A stretch of DNA of 64,000 bases from Cliona cf. orientalis (lineage: Eukaryota; Porifera; Demospongiae; Clionaida; Clionaidae), in NCBI GenBank assembly GCA_963930775.1, contig OZ005702.1, positions 2,914,001 to 2,978,000 of the forward strand, read 5' to 3'. Every line of letters begins with the position of its first letter. Position 1 is the stretch's first letter. Below, piece after piece: positions 1-12,511 of the stretch. Made by a program: the position numbers and the translations under genes. Below the pieces are notes generated by a model. The model made no database searches. It was not told the DNA's origin and saw only the letters and a list, made by a program, of their open reading frames with translations.

Positions 1-75
1 ATGTCATCATTCTCATTTGCACTGAATAGCTGCATGGAAAAGTTATAATAATAGAAATTCTCTGTGGACAATTAA
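1..75. repeat. Left-edge copy of the POT-gene 3' flank
   Basis: This short stretch resembles 16627-16690, which lies just after the stop codon and AATAAA of the POT pseudogene. Both share a ttgca-ctgaatagc-like start and the string attctctgtggacaa. The similarity resumes at about 5084-5830 against 16710-17010, with mobile elements filling the gap. It is read as the 3' flank of another POT-gene copy off the left edge. Confidence 0.6.
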
Positions 76-704
76 TTAAAAGTTTAATATTCAATTATAT
101 TATTACTATCAATGCATATTATTATGAACCCTTGACCATCTCCCCAGTATATAGCTGCACAGTGAAATGGTGCATGTGGTAAAAGGTCGTCAATAGAATG
201 CGTATACATCGATCGATGCTGGCCCCAGAAATCATGGAGATGACGTCTAAGATCGACTCTCAACCTTGATAGCGACAAGTTTCGATGCTTCAATCACAGA
301 GACAAACTCGACAACACAGTATTCCTTCTGAAGTTCAGGTTGGTCACGCTGCTGCAGTCGCGCGCGGGCCAGCCCCTTGTGGCAGTGATGCGTGCTATAT
401 ATAGCGCAAGGCTAGCTTTATTTATCCATGGCATTACGTAAGCCAAGAAAACACGTGAAGTTCAACCAACAGTACTTCTCAGAGAAAGTAGCGCTCAGCT
501 TGTAATCTATTCGCTGGATACACGCGTAAGATACTCTACATATTTACTGATTTTTAAGTCTCAGAAAGGCTCCAGCGAGGCCCTGAATTTTCTCATAATT
601 ACCTCATAGATTACACCATAGGTTTCATCATAATTACACTATAATTACCTCATAACCACAGAAAAGTAAATTGCTACTGGGGAGATAATGAACAACTTAG
701 AGAC
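76..704. other. Intergenic, no gene recognised
   Basis: No ORF with family resemblance and no clear repeat boundaries were found. It ends in a run rich in cataa/ttacatca-type repeats that lead into the tandem array. The array's first unit lacks the upstream inverted-repeat partner present between later units. Confidence 0.4.
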
Positions 705-2733
705 TACGTCCAGAGTCCCTCATGAATACGCCGCCATAAATTCGAACTAGGACACATCGACAAACTGCGCATGCTCCGTATACGTGTACAATATTGGGGC
801 GCGTGGCTTGAGCCGGTTGACCTTCACCCGCCATGTGCTCGACTGAATAGGGATATCCCCCCGAGTGCGAGCTCGCCAAAGAAAGCGAACCGAGAAAATC
901 GCCATATCTCATCGATAGTCCACGATGTCTTCTACGCTAGGTTCGAATTCTGGGTCCCAACAACCTTTCATGCGCGCTAAACATTTTGAAACAGTTTCAC
1001 AGGAATTACATCATAAGTTTCATCATAGGTTTCATCATCATTTCATCATAATTTCATCATAGCGAGAGCTGAATTCTTTGTTTCTAATTGGGACTCTGGA
1101 CGTAATGAAAAACTTAGAGACTACGTCCAGAGTCCCTCATGAATACGCCGCCAGAACTAGGACACATTGACAAACTGCGCATGCTCCGTATACGCGTACA
1201 ATATTGGGGCGCGCGGCTTGAGCCGGTTGACCTTCACCTGCCACGTGCTCGACTGAATAGGGAAATCCCCCCGAGTGCGAGCTCGCCAAAGAAAGCGAAC
1301 CGAGAAAATCGCCATATCTCATCGATAGTCCACGATGTCTTCTACGCTAGGTTCGAATTCTGGGTCCCAACAACCTTTCATGCGCGCTAAACATTTTGAA
1401 ACAGTTTCACAGGAATTACATCATAAGTTTCATCATAGGTTTCATCATCATTTCATCATCATTTCATCATAATTTCATCATAGCGAGAGCCGAATTCTTT
1501 GTTTCTAATTGGGACTCTGGACGTAATGAAAAACTTTGAGACTACGTCCAGAGTCCCTCACGAACACGCCGCCAAAAATTCGAACTAGGACACATCGACA
1601 AACTGCGCATGCTCTGTATACGTGTACAATATTGGGGCGCGCGGCTTGAGCCGGTTGACCTTCACCCGCCATGTGCTCGACTGAATAGGGAAATCCCCCC
1701 GAGTGCGAGCTCGCCAAAGAAAGCGAACCGAGAAAATCATCATCGATAGTCCACGATGTCTTCTACGCTAGGTTCGAATTCTGGGTCCCAACAACCTTTC
1801 ATGCGCGCTAAACATTTTGAAACAGTTTCACAGGAATTACATCATAATTTCATCATAGGTTTCATCATAGGTTTCATCATCATTTCATCATAGTTTCATC
1901 ATAGATAATAGAGGGGGAAGGAGGGATTGGAAACGCGCGTGTACAGTGCGGGGATAAGCTCGTCACGGTCACGTGACTTCATCAAAGTTCGCGACTGGCA
2001 CAAAACCTCGCGAAGACAGTCTGTCTGGGCATGGCCTGGGATCCATCCATGCATATAGCCTTACTAACCCATCAGGTATCTCTAGCCAAACATTTTAGGA
2101 AAAAATAGCACTTTTTAGAACTGTTTTGGAGACATATGATTCGCCGATTGACTTTGTGTAATTTTTGCGAGACCTATGCACAATGTAGAGTTTCTTTCAA
2201 TGCCTGGCACGAACTATGGCCACCTAGAGTGGCCACGCCCACTAATTAGGATCACGTGATTGCATATTGACTATTGAACTTCGAACTCTAAGCTAAAGTA
2301 TAGTGTACTAAGCTTGCGCGAGTTCTGCGAGTTCTTATACATCGCCCACCGTGCTTCAAGCGCTGAAAGGTATGGATTTCTACAGCTGAAATGGAGTGTT
2401 AAGATGTAAGTTAGAGCAGTATAGTGCAGTATTCATGAGTACTTACTGCAAGGAAGCTAATGTTAACTGTCGCCACGCCCACTATGGCAGTTGACAAAGG
2501 GGGGGCTCGAGCCCCCAAAGCCCCCCCTCTGCCTACGCCACTGAAGAGAGCCATAGACTACGATACTGTGCTATGCTAGCATGTACAGCCTTGCTAAAAG
2601 GGGTGTGTCCAACGTGACAAGCTTGTTCCGTGACGTCACTATAGAGCTATATGCGCGTTTCCAATCCCTTCTCCCCCCTCTATTATCATAGCGAGAGCCG
2701 AATTCTTTGTTTGTAATTGGGACTCTGGACGTA
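705..2733. repeat. Tandem array of three TIR-bearing units, ~420 bp period
   Basis: Three head-to-tail units start at 705, 1122 and 1543. Each begins TACGTCCAGAGTCCC and ends with its exact reverse complement GGGACTCTGGACGTA (1090-1104, 1511-1525, 2719-2733). Successive units are separated by a constant 17 bp spacer beginning atgaaaaactt. Units 1 and 2 are nearly identical. Each 3' half carries a short TTTCATCATA microsatellite of variable copy number. Unit 3 is interrupted by a separate insertion (1905-2684). ORFs of 60-83 codons here are shared between units only because the DNA is repeated. Confidence 0.85.
1905..2684. mobile_element. 780 bp inverted-repeat element nested in array unit 3
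   Basis: The left end reads aatagagggggaaggaggga and the right end is its imperfect reverse complement, giving TIRs of about 33 bp. The element is flanked by a direct ATCATAG on both sides (1898-1904 and 2685-2691), a probable 7 bp target duplication. Comparison with array units 1 and 2 gives the unoccupied site. No transposase ORF was seen. Near 2490-2545 it holds a GGGGGGCTCGAGCCCCC palindrome and a TGCCTACGCCACTG end typical of the CAGTGGCG MITEs. Confidence 0.75.
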
Positions 2734-2748
2734 ATTGTTTTGATAGCT

Positions 2749-4552
2749 TTAAGGTACCATTTAATTGCGTGGGCGTGAGCGTCAGGATTGGCTAATTCAA
2801 TTAGCGAATCGTGAAGGGGCGTGGCCGAAGAGGCCATACGAGTGCTTTTGGTCGCAGGTGGGCGTGTCCAGAATCGGCCAGGGATGATTATGCGCGTGTG
2901 TAATTAGCGACCGGAAATGGCCCCTGAAGAAAACACCGGTAATTGCCCACATCAAAGCAAGATCAAAGCATTCTTTCTTAACTATTAACCGCAACGACTT
3001 AATTACACACTAAGTAGAAAAAAAAAAAGATTTCTCTGCAGTAAATAATGTTTGGAGGGATTGGGAATACTTGGGGAGATAATTTTTATATGAGCAAGCA
3101 GAATGGGTCGAAACACGAGATTTGACATAGAAAATTTTGATTGACACCTTAGAATTAAAGTTACGGCCCTTTGAAGTATCCCCATATGTTTGTATAGGAA
3201 GCCATGCACTTGCAATGTTTGCCCATAAAAAAAATTACGGGCGCGCGGGGTACGTTGACGACCCTTTACCAAACACTGTATATTATATATGGCTATTTGG
3301 ATGCCTGCTTGCATTGTATGGCTCTACTATGCATCCAGCTCGACTGTGAGGTGGTTTTCGGACCATTTTTTTTCTGCTTAGTGTGTGGTCCCCTTGTTAA
3401 ACACTAAGTAGAAAAAAAAAAAGATTTCTGCAATAAATAATGTTTGGGGGAATTGGGAGCACTTGGGGAGATAATTTTTATATGGGCACGCAGAATGGAT
3501 CGAAATACGAGAATTGATGAGATTTTTTTGATTCACACCTTAGAATTAAAGTTATGGCCCTTTGAAGTTTCCCCATATGTTTGTATAGGGAAGCCATGCG
3601 TTTGCAATGTTTTCCGCCCACGCGCTACGTGAAAAACGGGGAATACCCGTGGTGTGCGTTATTTAGAAACTTTTTAAAATTTGCAGTATAGGTTGTTTGC
3701 TTGCTTTGTGTGGCTCTACTGTGCATCCTAGGTGTATTATGTGGTTTTCTGGACAATTTTTTTTCTGCTTAGTGTTCTGGTCGCCTTGAAAAAAAAAAAA
3801 AAAAGCTTAATTAGGCCTAATTAAGCATGTGGGCGTGTTCCTGGCACTGTGTGGAGTGTGTGCATGTGCGTTAATGCAGGTTTTATTGCTTCCGATTGGG
3901 CGTGGCTTCACGGGCCAGTGCTTGGATATCGGCGCCTAAGACCTGACCTCGGTGATAGGTGGGTGTGTCCCGGATGCGGGGGTGACCTTTGAACCCTGCC
4001 AAGAGGCTTTGGGGGCGTGGCAGGAGGTCAAAGGTGAGGCTATGTCAGTTAATGAGGCACTGTACGCCGGTGCGATCGAGGGGACCGTACGGCTGGACGG
4101 AAGCTGACGATGGTTTGAAGCGGATGTGGTTGCGATGACGTGTTGTTACTCCGCCCACACAGGAAATGAGGTGAGCTCTTGTGTGGGTGGTGTGGCAGAA
4201 CGGCCTCTAAGTGTTTGTGTGTGTTTTGGCCTTGAGGAAGCTGTGGGTTTTAATTGGGATTGATTGTGGGCTTCCGGTGGACATCCGGTGGCCAGTCGGC
4301 ACTTGATTGAAAATGGTGGTCCTTGAGGCACAGGGTGGTGATGTTTTGGGCGTGGCCTGGCCCCTCCCTTCCGGCTCGGCTTCCGGTCCATGGAGGATAT
4401 TAAATGAACACTTCCGGCTCTAGCAGCCACACCCCTGAGTCCTGTGCAATTAAAAGGGCGTGGTTACACAACATGCACCTCACTAATGACTTTGATGTGG
4501 TTTAGGTGTCATATCCCCCACCTCACGCCCATGCAATTAAATGGTACCTTAA
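2749..4552 (-). mobile_element. TTAA element, copy 1 (1.80 kb, non-autonomous)
   Basis: It is bounded by TTAA on both sides and by TIRs GGTACCATTTAATTGCGTGG / reverse complement. Inside are two ~385 bp sub-units, each bounded by ACACTAAGTAGAAAAAAA and TTTTTTTCTGCTTAGTGT. These are followed by a poly-A run, an 18 bp perfect palindrome TTAATTAGGCCTAATTAA near 3808-3827, and a GC-rich domain with many CCGGAAG and CCACGCCC motifs. No transposase is present. TTAA targeting is piggyBac-like, but the GGTACC terminus is not the usual piggyBac CCY end. This copy is inverted relative to copies 2, 3 and 5. Confidence 0.85.
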
Positions 4553-4596
4553 AACTTATCTACTGTACACAGTATATGGCATAGTAGAAAGCTTAA
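4549..4596. mobile_element. 48 bp TTAA mini-element (copy a)
   Basis: It runs from TTAA to TTAA with interior CTACTGTACACAGTATATGG. Its left TTAA is the same TTAA that closes TTAA element copy 1. Three more copies of exactly 48 bp occur at 14378-14425, 14908-14955 and 41547-41594. The ends are imperfect inverted repeats (TTAAAACTTATCTACT versus TTAAGCTTTCTACT). Confidence 0.75.
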
Positions 4597-4604
4597 GATT
4601 TACG

Positions 4605-5080
4605 TACCGTATGGCCGGAAATTTTCGAGGGATCCAATTTTTGCGGAAGGCCGATCTTCAAAGATTTCGCGATCTAATTTTCGCGGATGGACGTTCCAGG
4701 GTTGCTCCACCCACAATATCCGTCCGGCTCCACCTCTTACTGCACGCGCGCCGCGGCTCAAATCTCGTTGGAACCAGCCGAAAAAAATAGCAAGCGATCG
4801 ATCGATCGTACTTGTACTTAGCAGAGATCGAGAAATGGCACGAGAGTAGCATATGATCGAGGCTAGAGACATTTGTGCAGAAGAAGCTCAACAATAATGA
4901 ACTGATGTGAAGTAAACCAGCTGTTAGCAGCTGAGCAGCGGCATGCACCACGATGGCCACGCCCCCCGTTATCGCGCGTGCGCGCGTGCGTTTAGGCTTT
5001 TTATTTCGCGGATTTAATTTTCGTGGATTGCCAGTCAACCGCGAAAATTGACTCCCTCGAAAATTTCCGGCCATACGGTA
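4605..5080. mobile_element. MITE with TACCGTA...TACGGTA ends (476 bp)
   Basis: The termini are TACCGTATGGCCGGAAATTT and its reverse complement, extending to about 27 bp (GGCCGGAAATTTTCGAGGG core). ORFs of 90-138 codons that cross it on the minus strand are by-products of the inverted repeats. The interior contains a GCGCGTGCGCGCG stretch. No transposase. Confidence 0.85.
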
Positions 5081-5083
5081 GTT

Positions 5084-5830
5084 TTGAAAATTGTGCAGAT
5101 TGGTACTACTAATAACTTAATGAGAGGAAGCAGCAAAGCCATCCATATCAGGTCATGATGGAGAATTATTGCATAAGAGATCAGATAAAGAGTAGCTAGA
5201 CCATGCAGGTAGCTAGCTATATAATGTACATAATATTATAATATACATGTGTATATCTTTCTTGGTAACACAATTATATAATAATATGTGTCCATGCAAA
5301 GATGCAAACTATCAGATCTGGAGTGCATGCACATGCAGACTCTATTGCTCACAATGTCATGACTCCCACTCATGAACGTAATCTTATCTATGGTTTTATC
5401 TATAGAGCTTAGGACAAACAGTTATCTTTATTAAATTTTATACAAAATAATGTACACCCTCTTTCAACCACGATATGTCAATAGCGGGGAATTTTTAAGG
5501 TAAGGGGTTAAATTTTTGCAGTTTCACAAAAATATAATTATATAATAAGTAATGGACATAGTTGCATCCACCCATGAAATTAAACGCAAAAATTTTGAAG
5601 ACCGCATGGCCTGCTACAAAAATTGACCTCTTAAAAATTTTCTATAACATATTGTGCATGATACAACATCTCATGCATATGCACGCTTCAGGCTATTTAC
5701 CTTTTGTGGGACATGCAGGCTTGAATATTAATCGGCAATGTCATCATTTGCTTGCATGGTTCGTTTGTACCCAGTGCTATATAGTCCATCTACATAATAT
5801 AGTGCCTCTGTGACCTCATCTGAATTTCAG
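5084..5830. repeat. Diverged duplicate of 16710-17010 (POT 3' flank)
   Basis: Blocks match in the same order, including gtgcagattggtact, gagaattattgca-aagagatcagat and ctgaatttcagccatacc. In the 16.7 kb copy the corresponding blocks are closer together. Between the blocks this copy has extra AT-rich sequence and a decayed inverted repeat near 5490-5645 (aatttttaaggt / acctcttaaaaatt). No gene is visible. Confidence 0.6.
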
Positions 5831-6570
5831 CCATACCGCTAGACTACGTGCTATTGTATAGCTAGCTTGCTCCCTCCCCAGCCCCAGCCATCTACACTCT
5901 TGAGTTTTCATGACATGTGAACATGTAGGTATTATAATATTATTATTAACTATAGCCCATGTATATACGATGTGTTGTACTACTTATATTTACCGGATAA
6001 TAATAGAGTCGGTAGACTCTGTAAGTAGGGATGACCTGGATATGCCATAATTATGTAATACAAACTTAAACAAAAACGTAAATATTTTTAACACAGAGGA
6101 GATAGATTTTTAACTTACATATTCATGATCTATGCCAGAATAGTACACTATCAAGCTCAAACATCCATGGAAACAATCAAGTATGCCTGAACTGACTATC
6201 CATGGACTGCAATTGCTCCCACATGCATAGAATCAGGAAGATCGAATACACTAAATCAGAGGTACCAAATTTTCAGAAACTTCCCTGTTTGGATCTACAG
6301 CAAGTGTAGGGATGTATCATAGTGAATGTGATAAGTTATCCCTATAAATCTTTTTTTGGTACTTCATCCTTCAGGTATTTTTTTATACTTGCATTACTAT
6401 TAAATCTGTTCATGAACTACATGCAATACCTTTCTGAGGAACGGCAACGTCTGTCAATAATATTGTTTTGCTAAGTTTCATAAACCATACTGTGATATCA
6501 CCAGTAAAGTTTGCTTCTGGGACTCATCTATATCAAAATATCATTAATTTTGATTTCAGTATGCATGTGC
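5831..6570. other. Intergenic upstream of the POT pseudogene
   Basis: AT-rich with no coding signal. It includes the semi-palindrome AGAGTCGGTAGACTCT with following sequence (6006-6050), which recurs near 61965-62010 and, inverted, near 32190-32215, so it is a dispersed low-copy repeat. Confidence 0.4.
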
Positions 6571-6912
6571 CAGTGGCGTGTCCAGGATTTGAAGGAGGGA
6601 GGTGCTAAGCCAGTCGCGCGCGAAGAGCGCGCGCAAAATTTAAGCCACGCCCCCTAAAACGTTGACCACGCCCCTCGCTAACGCGTTCTTGAAGATAGCT
6701 GGCTGAAAAAGAAGGCTGTTTTGGCCAAGTAGCGACGAGAAAGAGTTGTTTAGAGAGCGAATTTTAGAGATAAGTAAGTTCATTGTTGATTCTGGCTACC
6801 AATTGTCGATTATCAGCATCAAACAGTTGCCACTGAGCTACTGATCTAGCTGTTGTGCCAGAGCTGAGGGGGGTGCTCGAGCACCCTGAGCCCCCCCTTG
6901 GACACGCCACTG
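6571..6912. mobile_element. CAGTGGCG-ended MITE (342 bp)
   Basis: It starts CAGTGGCGTGTCC and ends GGACACGCCACTG, flanked by a direct TGTGC on each side (5 bp). The interior has CGCGCGCGAAGAGCGCGCGC and CCACGCCCC motifs. A partial second copy is at 21997-22275 and a decayed fragment at about 39544-39660. The ends resemble hAT-type MITEs, but the apparent 5 bp duplication is shorter than the usual 8 bp, so the superfamily is left open. Confidence 0.8.
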
Positions 6913-7551
6913 TGTGCATTGCTATTATTGCGGCTAGCTGCTGCAATACCCAATGCTACTCATTAGCTATTAGCTATTCCTCAAGTTTGCTATACGAGCA
7001 GGAATTTCAACTTTTTCAAGGAACAAAAATTGATTATGACTGAGAGAGAGTTAGAACACTTGGAGTCATTGGAAAGGAGAGATGTTGAAAACAGTGATGT
7101 AAGAACCCCAGAGTGTTACCAGCATTTCTTCAAGCCACCATATTACAACATGAGAAAGGTGAAGAATAAAGGAGCAACATTAGTCATATTCTGGAGCTAT
7201 CTAATCCTCGGTATTTACTATTATGGTGGACATGCTGTAGCCACACAAAGTAGTAATGTGGTGTACTTTGTAATGGTCGCTGTGATGGGCCTATCAATAC
7301 CACTAGGAGGATGGCTGGCAGATGTCCGCTATGGATGCTACAGGGTAATATCCTGCAGTTTGTGGATAATGTGGATAACCTCAGTGCTATCAACAGCTGC
7401 ATTGGTAGTAACTGAAGTAGTATCATTTAGATACGGTAATATATACTTGTATTAGCTTTGCTAGTACCTGAAGGTATTGGCTTAGGAGTATTTCAAGTGA
7501 ACATCATTCACTTTGGGATTGATCAGTTAACTGATGCTTCAACAACACAGT

Positions 7552-9405
7552 TTAAGGTACCATTAAATCGCGTGGGCGTGAGGTGGGGGATATGACACCT
7601 AAACCACATCAAAGTCATTAGTGAGGTGCATGTTGTGTAACCACGCCCTTTTAATTGCACAGGTCTCAGGGGTGTGGCTGCTAGAGCCGGAAGTGTTCAT
7701 TTAACATCCTCCATGGACCGGAAGCCGAGCCGGAAGGGAGGGGCCAGGCCACGCCCAAAACAGCCCCACCCTGTTCCCCAAGGACCACCATTCTCAATCA
7801 AGTGCCTACTAACCACCGGATGTCCACCGGAAGCCCACAATCAATCCCAATTAAAACACACAGCTTCCTCAAGGCCAAAACACACACAAACACTTGGAGG
7901 CCGTTCTGCCACACCGCCCACGCAAGAGCTCACCTCATTTCCTGTGTGGGCGGAGTAACAACACGTCATCGCAACCACATCCGCTTCAAACCATCGTCAG
8001 CTTCCGTCCAGCCGTACAGGCCCTCGATCGCACCGCCGTACAGTGCCTCATTAACTGACATGGCCTCACCTTTGACCTCCTGCAACGCCCCCAAAGCCTC
8101 CTGGCCGGGTTCAAAGGTCACCACCGCATCCGGGACACGCCCACCTATCGCCGCAGCCAAGTCCCCGGCCCCGATGTCCAAGCACTGGCCCGTGAAGCCA
8201 CGCCCAATCGGAAGCAATAAAACCTGCATTAACGCACACGCACACACTCCACACAGTGCCAGGAACACGCCCACATGCTTAATTAGGCCTAATTAACCTT
8301 TTTTTTTTTTTTTTTTCAAGGAGACCAGAACACTAAGCAGAAAAAAAAATTGTCCGAAAACCACCACATAGTCGAGCTGGATGCATAGTAGAGCCATACA
8401 ATGCAAGCAGGCAGCCTATACATCAATTTTGACCAAAGTGGGTAATGGTCGTCACGTTGATGTGCGCGCGTGGCCCCACCCCTCACGTAGCGCGTGGGCG
8501 GAAAACATTGCAAGTGCATGGCTTCCTATACAAACATATGGGGAAACTTCAATGGGGCCATAACTTTAATTGTAAGGTGTGAATCAAAATTTCCCGCCAT
8601 CAAAATTCTAGTTTTGACCCATTCTGCGTGCCCATGTAAAAATTATCCCCCCAAGTGCTCCCAAACCCCCCATGAATTAGATTATTTATTTATTTAATTA
8701 TTTAAATTTGCTTTTTTTTTCTACTTAGTGTGTAATTTTTTTTTTTTTTTCAAGGCGACCAGAACACTAAGCAGAAAAAAAAAATTGTCCGAAAACCACC
8801 ACATAGTTGAGCTGGATGCATAGTAGAGCCATACAATGCAAGCAGGCAGCCTATACATCAATTTTGACCAAAGTGGGTAATGGTCGTCACGTTAATGTGC
8901 GCGCGTGGCCCCGCCCCTCACGTAGCGCGTGGGCGGAAAACATTGCAAATGCATGGCTTCCTATACAAACATATGGGGAAACTTCAAAGAGCCGTAACTT
9001 TAATTCTAAGGCGTGAATCAAAATTTTCTCATGTCAAATCTCGTATTTCGACCCATTCTGCGTGCCGGTATAAAAATTATCTCCCCAAGTGCTCCCAATT
9101 CCCCCAAACATTTTACGTGCAGGAAATCTTTTTTTTTTTCTACTTAGTGTTTAATAAGTCGTTGCGGTTAATAGTTAAGAAAGAATGCTTTGATCTTGCT
9201 TTGAAGTGGGCAATTACCGGTGTTTTCTTCAGGGGCCACTTCCGGTCGCTAATTACACGCGCATAATCATCCCTGGCCGATTCTAGACACGCCCACCTTC
9301 GACCAAAAGCACTCGTATGGGCTCTTCGGCCACGCCCCTTCACGATTTGCTAATTAAATTAGCCAATCCTGACGCTCACGCCCACGCACTTTGATGCTAC
9401 CTTAA
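7552..9405 (+). mobile_element. TTAA element, copy 2, inside the POT coding sequence
   Basis: It is flanked by TTAA at 7552-7555 and 9402-9405, with left TIR GGTACCATTAAATCGCGTGG. The right TIR is more diverged (GCACTTTGATGCTACC), a variant shared with copy 5. Order: GC-rich CCGGAAG domain, TTAATTAGGCCTAATTAA palindrome (about 8279-8296), poly-T, then two ~385 bp ACACTAAG-bounded sub-units and the right arm. It sits after codons for DASTTQF of the POT gene. Deleting the element with one TTAA continues the reading frame into SFVAW. Confidence 0.9.
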
Positions 9406-9996
9406 ATCGTTTGTTGCCTGGTCCTCCTAGACATTCATTGCAAGTGGACTAGTAGTCTATTATCTTTTCATATGCATTGAATACAAGCTGCTCACTCCAT
9501 TGCTGATATGTAGCAACCTGACTTTAGCAGTGATTTTTCATCTGATATTCAACCATCACCTTGTTAAGGAGCCAACTATGGAAGCCGAGAAGGGCAATTT
9601 CGTTCGATTCCGCAACCCGCAACCCGCAACCCGCATCCCGCAAAGTTAACTTTTATATAATACTCTGTGAGTGTCCAACTATAACTTATGGCGGATAGCT
9701 ATAGCTGGTTAAATTTATCGATGAGGCTACGGTTCTGTGCTGGAGCTACGAAGGTCCATAAAATAATATTAGTGGCGATTAATGCCTCTATAGTATTAAG
9801 TATTGTCACGATACAGGACGGCCATTCAAAGGGGCGTGGCTAAAAGATCGTGAAAGCACAGCTAACTTTTTCAGTGCTAGAATCTACATGAAAGTGATCG
9901 ATAATCTCTACTAGCTATAGCTATCATCCAGTAGACGGCGTAGCTACTTGAGGAGTCTAGTCTATGCTTTCTGCCTGGGCCCGAGGTCTGTATCAA

Positions 9997-11429
9997 TTAA
10001 GGTACCATTAAATTGCGTGGGCGTGAGGTGGGGGATATGACACCTAAACCACATCAAAGTAATTAGTGAGGTGCATGTTGTGTAACCACGCCCTTTTAAT
10101 TGCACAGGTCTCAGGGGTGTGGCTGCTAGAGCCGGAAGTGTTCATTTAACATCCTCCATGGACCGGAAGCCGAGCCGGAAGGGAGGGGCCAGGCCACGCC
10201 CCAAACAGCCCCACCCTGTTCCCCAAGGACCACCATTCTCAATCAAGTGCCTACTAACCACCGGATGTCCACCGGAAGCCCACAATCAATCCCAATTAAA
10301 ACACACAGCTTCCTCAAGGCCAAAACACACACAAACACTTGGAGGCCGTTCTGCCACACCGCCCACGCAAGAGCTCACCTCATTTCCTGTGTGGGCGGAG
10401 TAACAACACGTCATCGCAACCACATCCGCTTCAAACCATCGTCAGCTTCCGCCCAGCCGTACAGGCCCCTCGATCGCACCGCCGTACAGTGCCTCATTAA
10501 AAGACATGGCCTCACCTTTGACCTCCTGCCACGCCCCCAAAGCCTCCTGGACGGGTTCAAAGGTCACCACCGCATCCGGGACACGCCCACCTATCGCCGC
10601 AGCCGAGTCCCCGGCCCCGATGTCCAAGCACTGGCCTGTGAAGCCACGCCCAATCGGAAGCAATAAAACCTGCATTAACGCACACGCACACACTCCACAC
10701 AGCGCCAGGAACACGCCCACATGCTTAATTAGGCCAAATTAGCTTTTTTTTTTATTTTTTTTTTTTTTTTCAAGGCGACCAGAACACTAAGCAGAAAAAA
10801 AAAATTATCCAAAAACCACCATATAATGGAGCTGGGTGCATAGTGGAACCATACAATGCAAGCAGCAGCCTAAATTTCAATTTTGTCAAAAAGTTGGTAA
10901 AGGTCGTCACGTTTATGTGCGCGCGTGGCCCCGCCCCTCACGTAGCGCGTGGGCGGAAACATTGCAAACGCATGGCTTCCCTATACAAACATATGGGGAA
11001 ACTTCAAAGGGCCGTAACTTTGATTCTAAGGCGTGAATCAAAATTTTCTCATGTCAAATCTCGTGTTTTGACCCATTCTGCGTGCCGGTGTAAAAATTAT
11101 CTCCCCAAGTGCTCCCAATTCCTCCAAACATTTTTCGCGCAGGAAATCTTTTTTTTTTTTTCTACTTAGTGTTTAATTTAAGTCGTTGCGCTTAATAGTT
11201 AAGCAAGAATGCTTTGATCTTGCTTTGATGTGGGCAATTACCGGCCTTTTCTTCAGGGGCCACTTCCGGTCGCTAATTACACGCGCATAATCATCCCTGG
11301 CCGATTCTGGACACGCCCACCTTCGACCAAAAGCACTCGTATGGCCTCTTCGGCCACGCCCCTTCACGATTCGCTAATTGAATTAGCCATTCCTGACGCT
11401 CACGCCCACGCAATTAAATGGTACCTTAA
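9997..11429 (+). mobile_element. TTAA element, copy 3 (1.43 kb)
   Basis: It is flanked by TTAA at 9997-10000 and 11426-11429, with full GGTACCATTAAATTGCGTGG-type ends. This copy has only one ACACTAAG-bounded sub-unit where the other four have two, which accounts for most of its shorter length. It lies inside the left arm of the foldback element, so it inserted after the arms formed. The right arm preserves the empty site near 14990-15003. Confidence 0.88.
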
Positions 11430-11488
11430 TTACGTCATCTGTTTATCGTTGGCGCAGCGCCACGCCCTTGGCTTATTAATTACTAGAC

Positions 11489-11679
11489 TACCGTAAATCG
11501 CGAATATTTCGATGTTAAAATATTTTCGGACAGCCTGGCTAGTGCGAAAATTAAACGCAACGAAAATACATGCGCAATATTAACGATAATAGGTACAGGG
11601 TCGTTTGTCCGAAAATTATTTAACGTGAAAATTTATCGCATGAAATATTTTAGACACGAAATATTCGCGATTTACGGTA
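11489..11679. mobile_element. TACCGTAAATCGCG MITE, copy 1
   Basis: TIR TACCGTAAATCGCGAATATT and reverse complement; 191 bp. Same family as 15323-15502. The two lie at non-equivalent places in the foldback arms, so they are independent insertions. Confidence 0.85.
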
Positions 11680-11839
11680 TTAGCTACGTATCTTAGCCTA
11701 CTTGCTGTCACAGTGTCAGCCCCAAACATGTACAGCATGTACAGCAATGACTAATCTGAAATTTATTGGGGCGAGCCTGAGCGAGCCCCACATTAACGGT
11801 ACAGCCATGCGCGAATTTTATATTATGTATTATATATAA

Positions 11840-12511
11840 TATGTGACCGGATTTGGGAAAACCCTCCGTATGGGATTTTTTCAGAAAATTGAGTTTGATG
11901 CATGGTTGATAAGCTCTACCATAGAGCTAACCCGCGTTCAAGTCTTAGGCCGATCGTGCGCTTGGTTGTGGAGATACAGCGCTTTGTTTGTGATCGCGCC
12001 ACACCCCCAATAATCGAGAAATTACGGTCTAAAGGCGTTGCTATGCACGCGTATGGCGTTTCCGCATACTAGCGTGACCCGGAAATCAATTAAATGGACC
12101 TGGGCGGAGCCGTTCGAAATGAACGTAAAGATCGAGCAAGAGTTGAATTTCGTTGTTGACAACGACAGACGATTGTTCTTAGATGCCCAAGAAGCTAAAA
12201 AGGTGAGCGAACGTACAGTAGATCGATGAATCTAGCTGTCTCTAGGTAGATTATTCTAATTACCGCCCATAGCAACGGGCTCCGTGTACGGCGGCTGTGC
12301 CGACTAGGTGGGTCGAAATGGAGGCTTATTTCGCCTTCGTATAGCACGACTAGCCTCCGTAGAAGACGGCAACAGTTAGAAGAAGGGTTGTTCGACATGT
12401 ATATGACAAAATCTGGACTTTGACAAATTTCTACCTGAGCTACTAAAAACGCGTATTGCGCGAATCGCGCGCGGATCCCTTACGGAGGGTTTTCCCAAAT
12501 CCGGTCACATA
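11840..12511. mobile_element. 672 bp inverted-repeat element, TATGTGACCGG ends
   Basis: Perfect-looking TIRs: TATGTGACCGGATTTGGGAA at 11840 and its complement ending at 12511, extending about 31 bp through ACCCTCCGTA. A 63-codon ORF near 12038 has no family resemblance. It lies in the loop of the foldback element. Confidence 0.85.

Noticed and set aside
697..1717. Repeated short ORFs (RYGDFLGSLSLASSHSGG...)
   Set aside because: They recur because the array units are duplicated; frames differ in ends and contain no known domain.
4658..5074. 138-codon minus-strand ORF
   Set aside because: It lies within the TACCGTA MITE and runs through its inverted repeat; no protein family resemblance.
7674..7958. 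94-codon ORF ([20 protein letters not shown]...) present in all five TTAA elements (4146, 7674, 10119, 41144, 51438)
   Set aside because: It opens with GTG rather than ATG, has a low-complexity basic/proline composition and no family resemblance. The equal length reflects recent copies of the same DNA. A dN/dS test on more copies would be needed to revive it.
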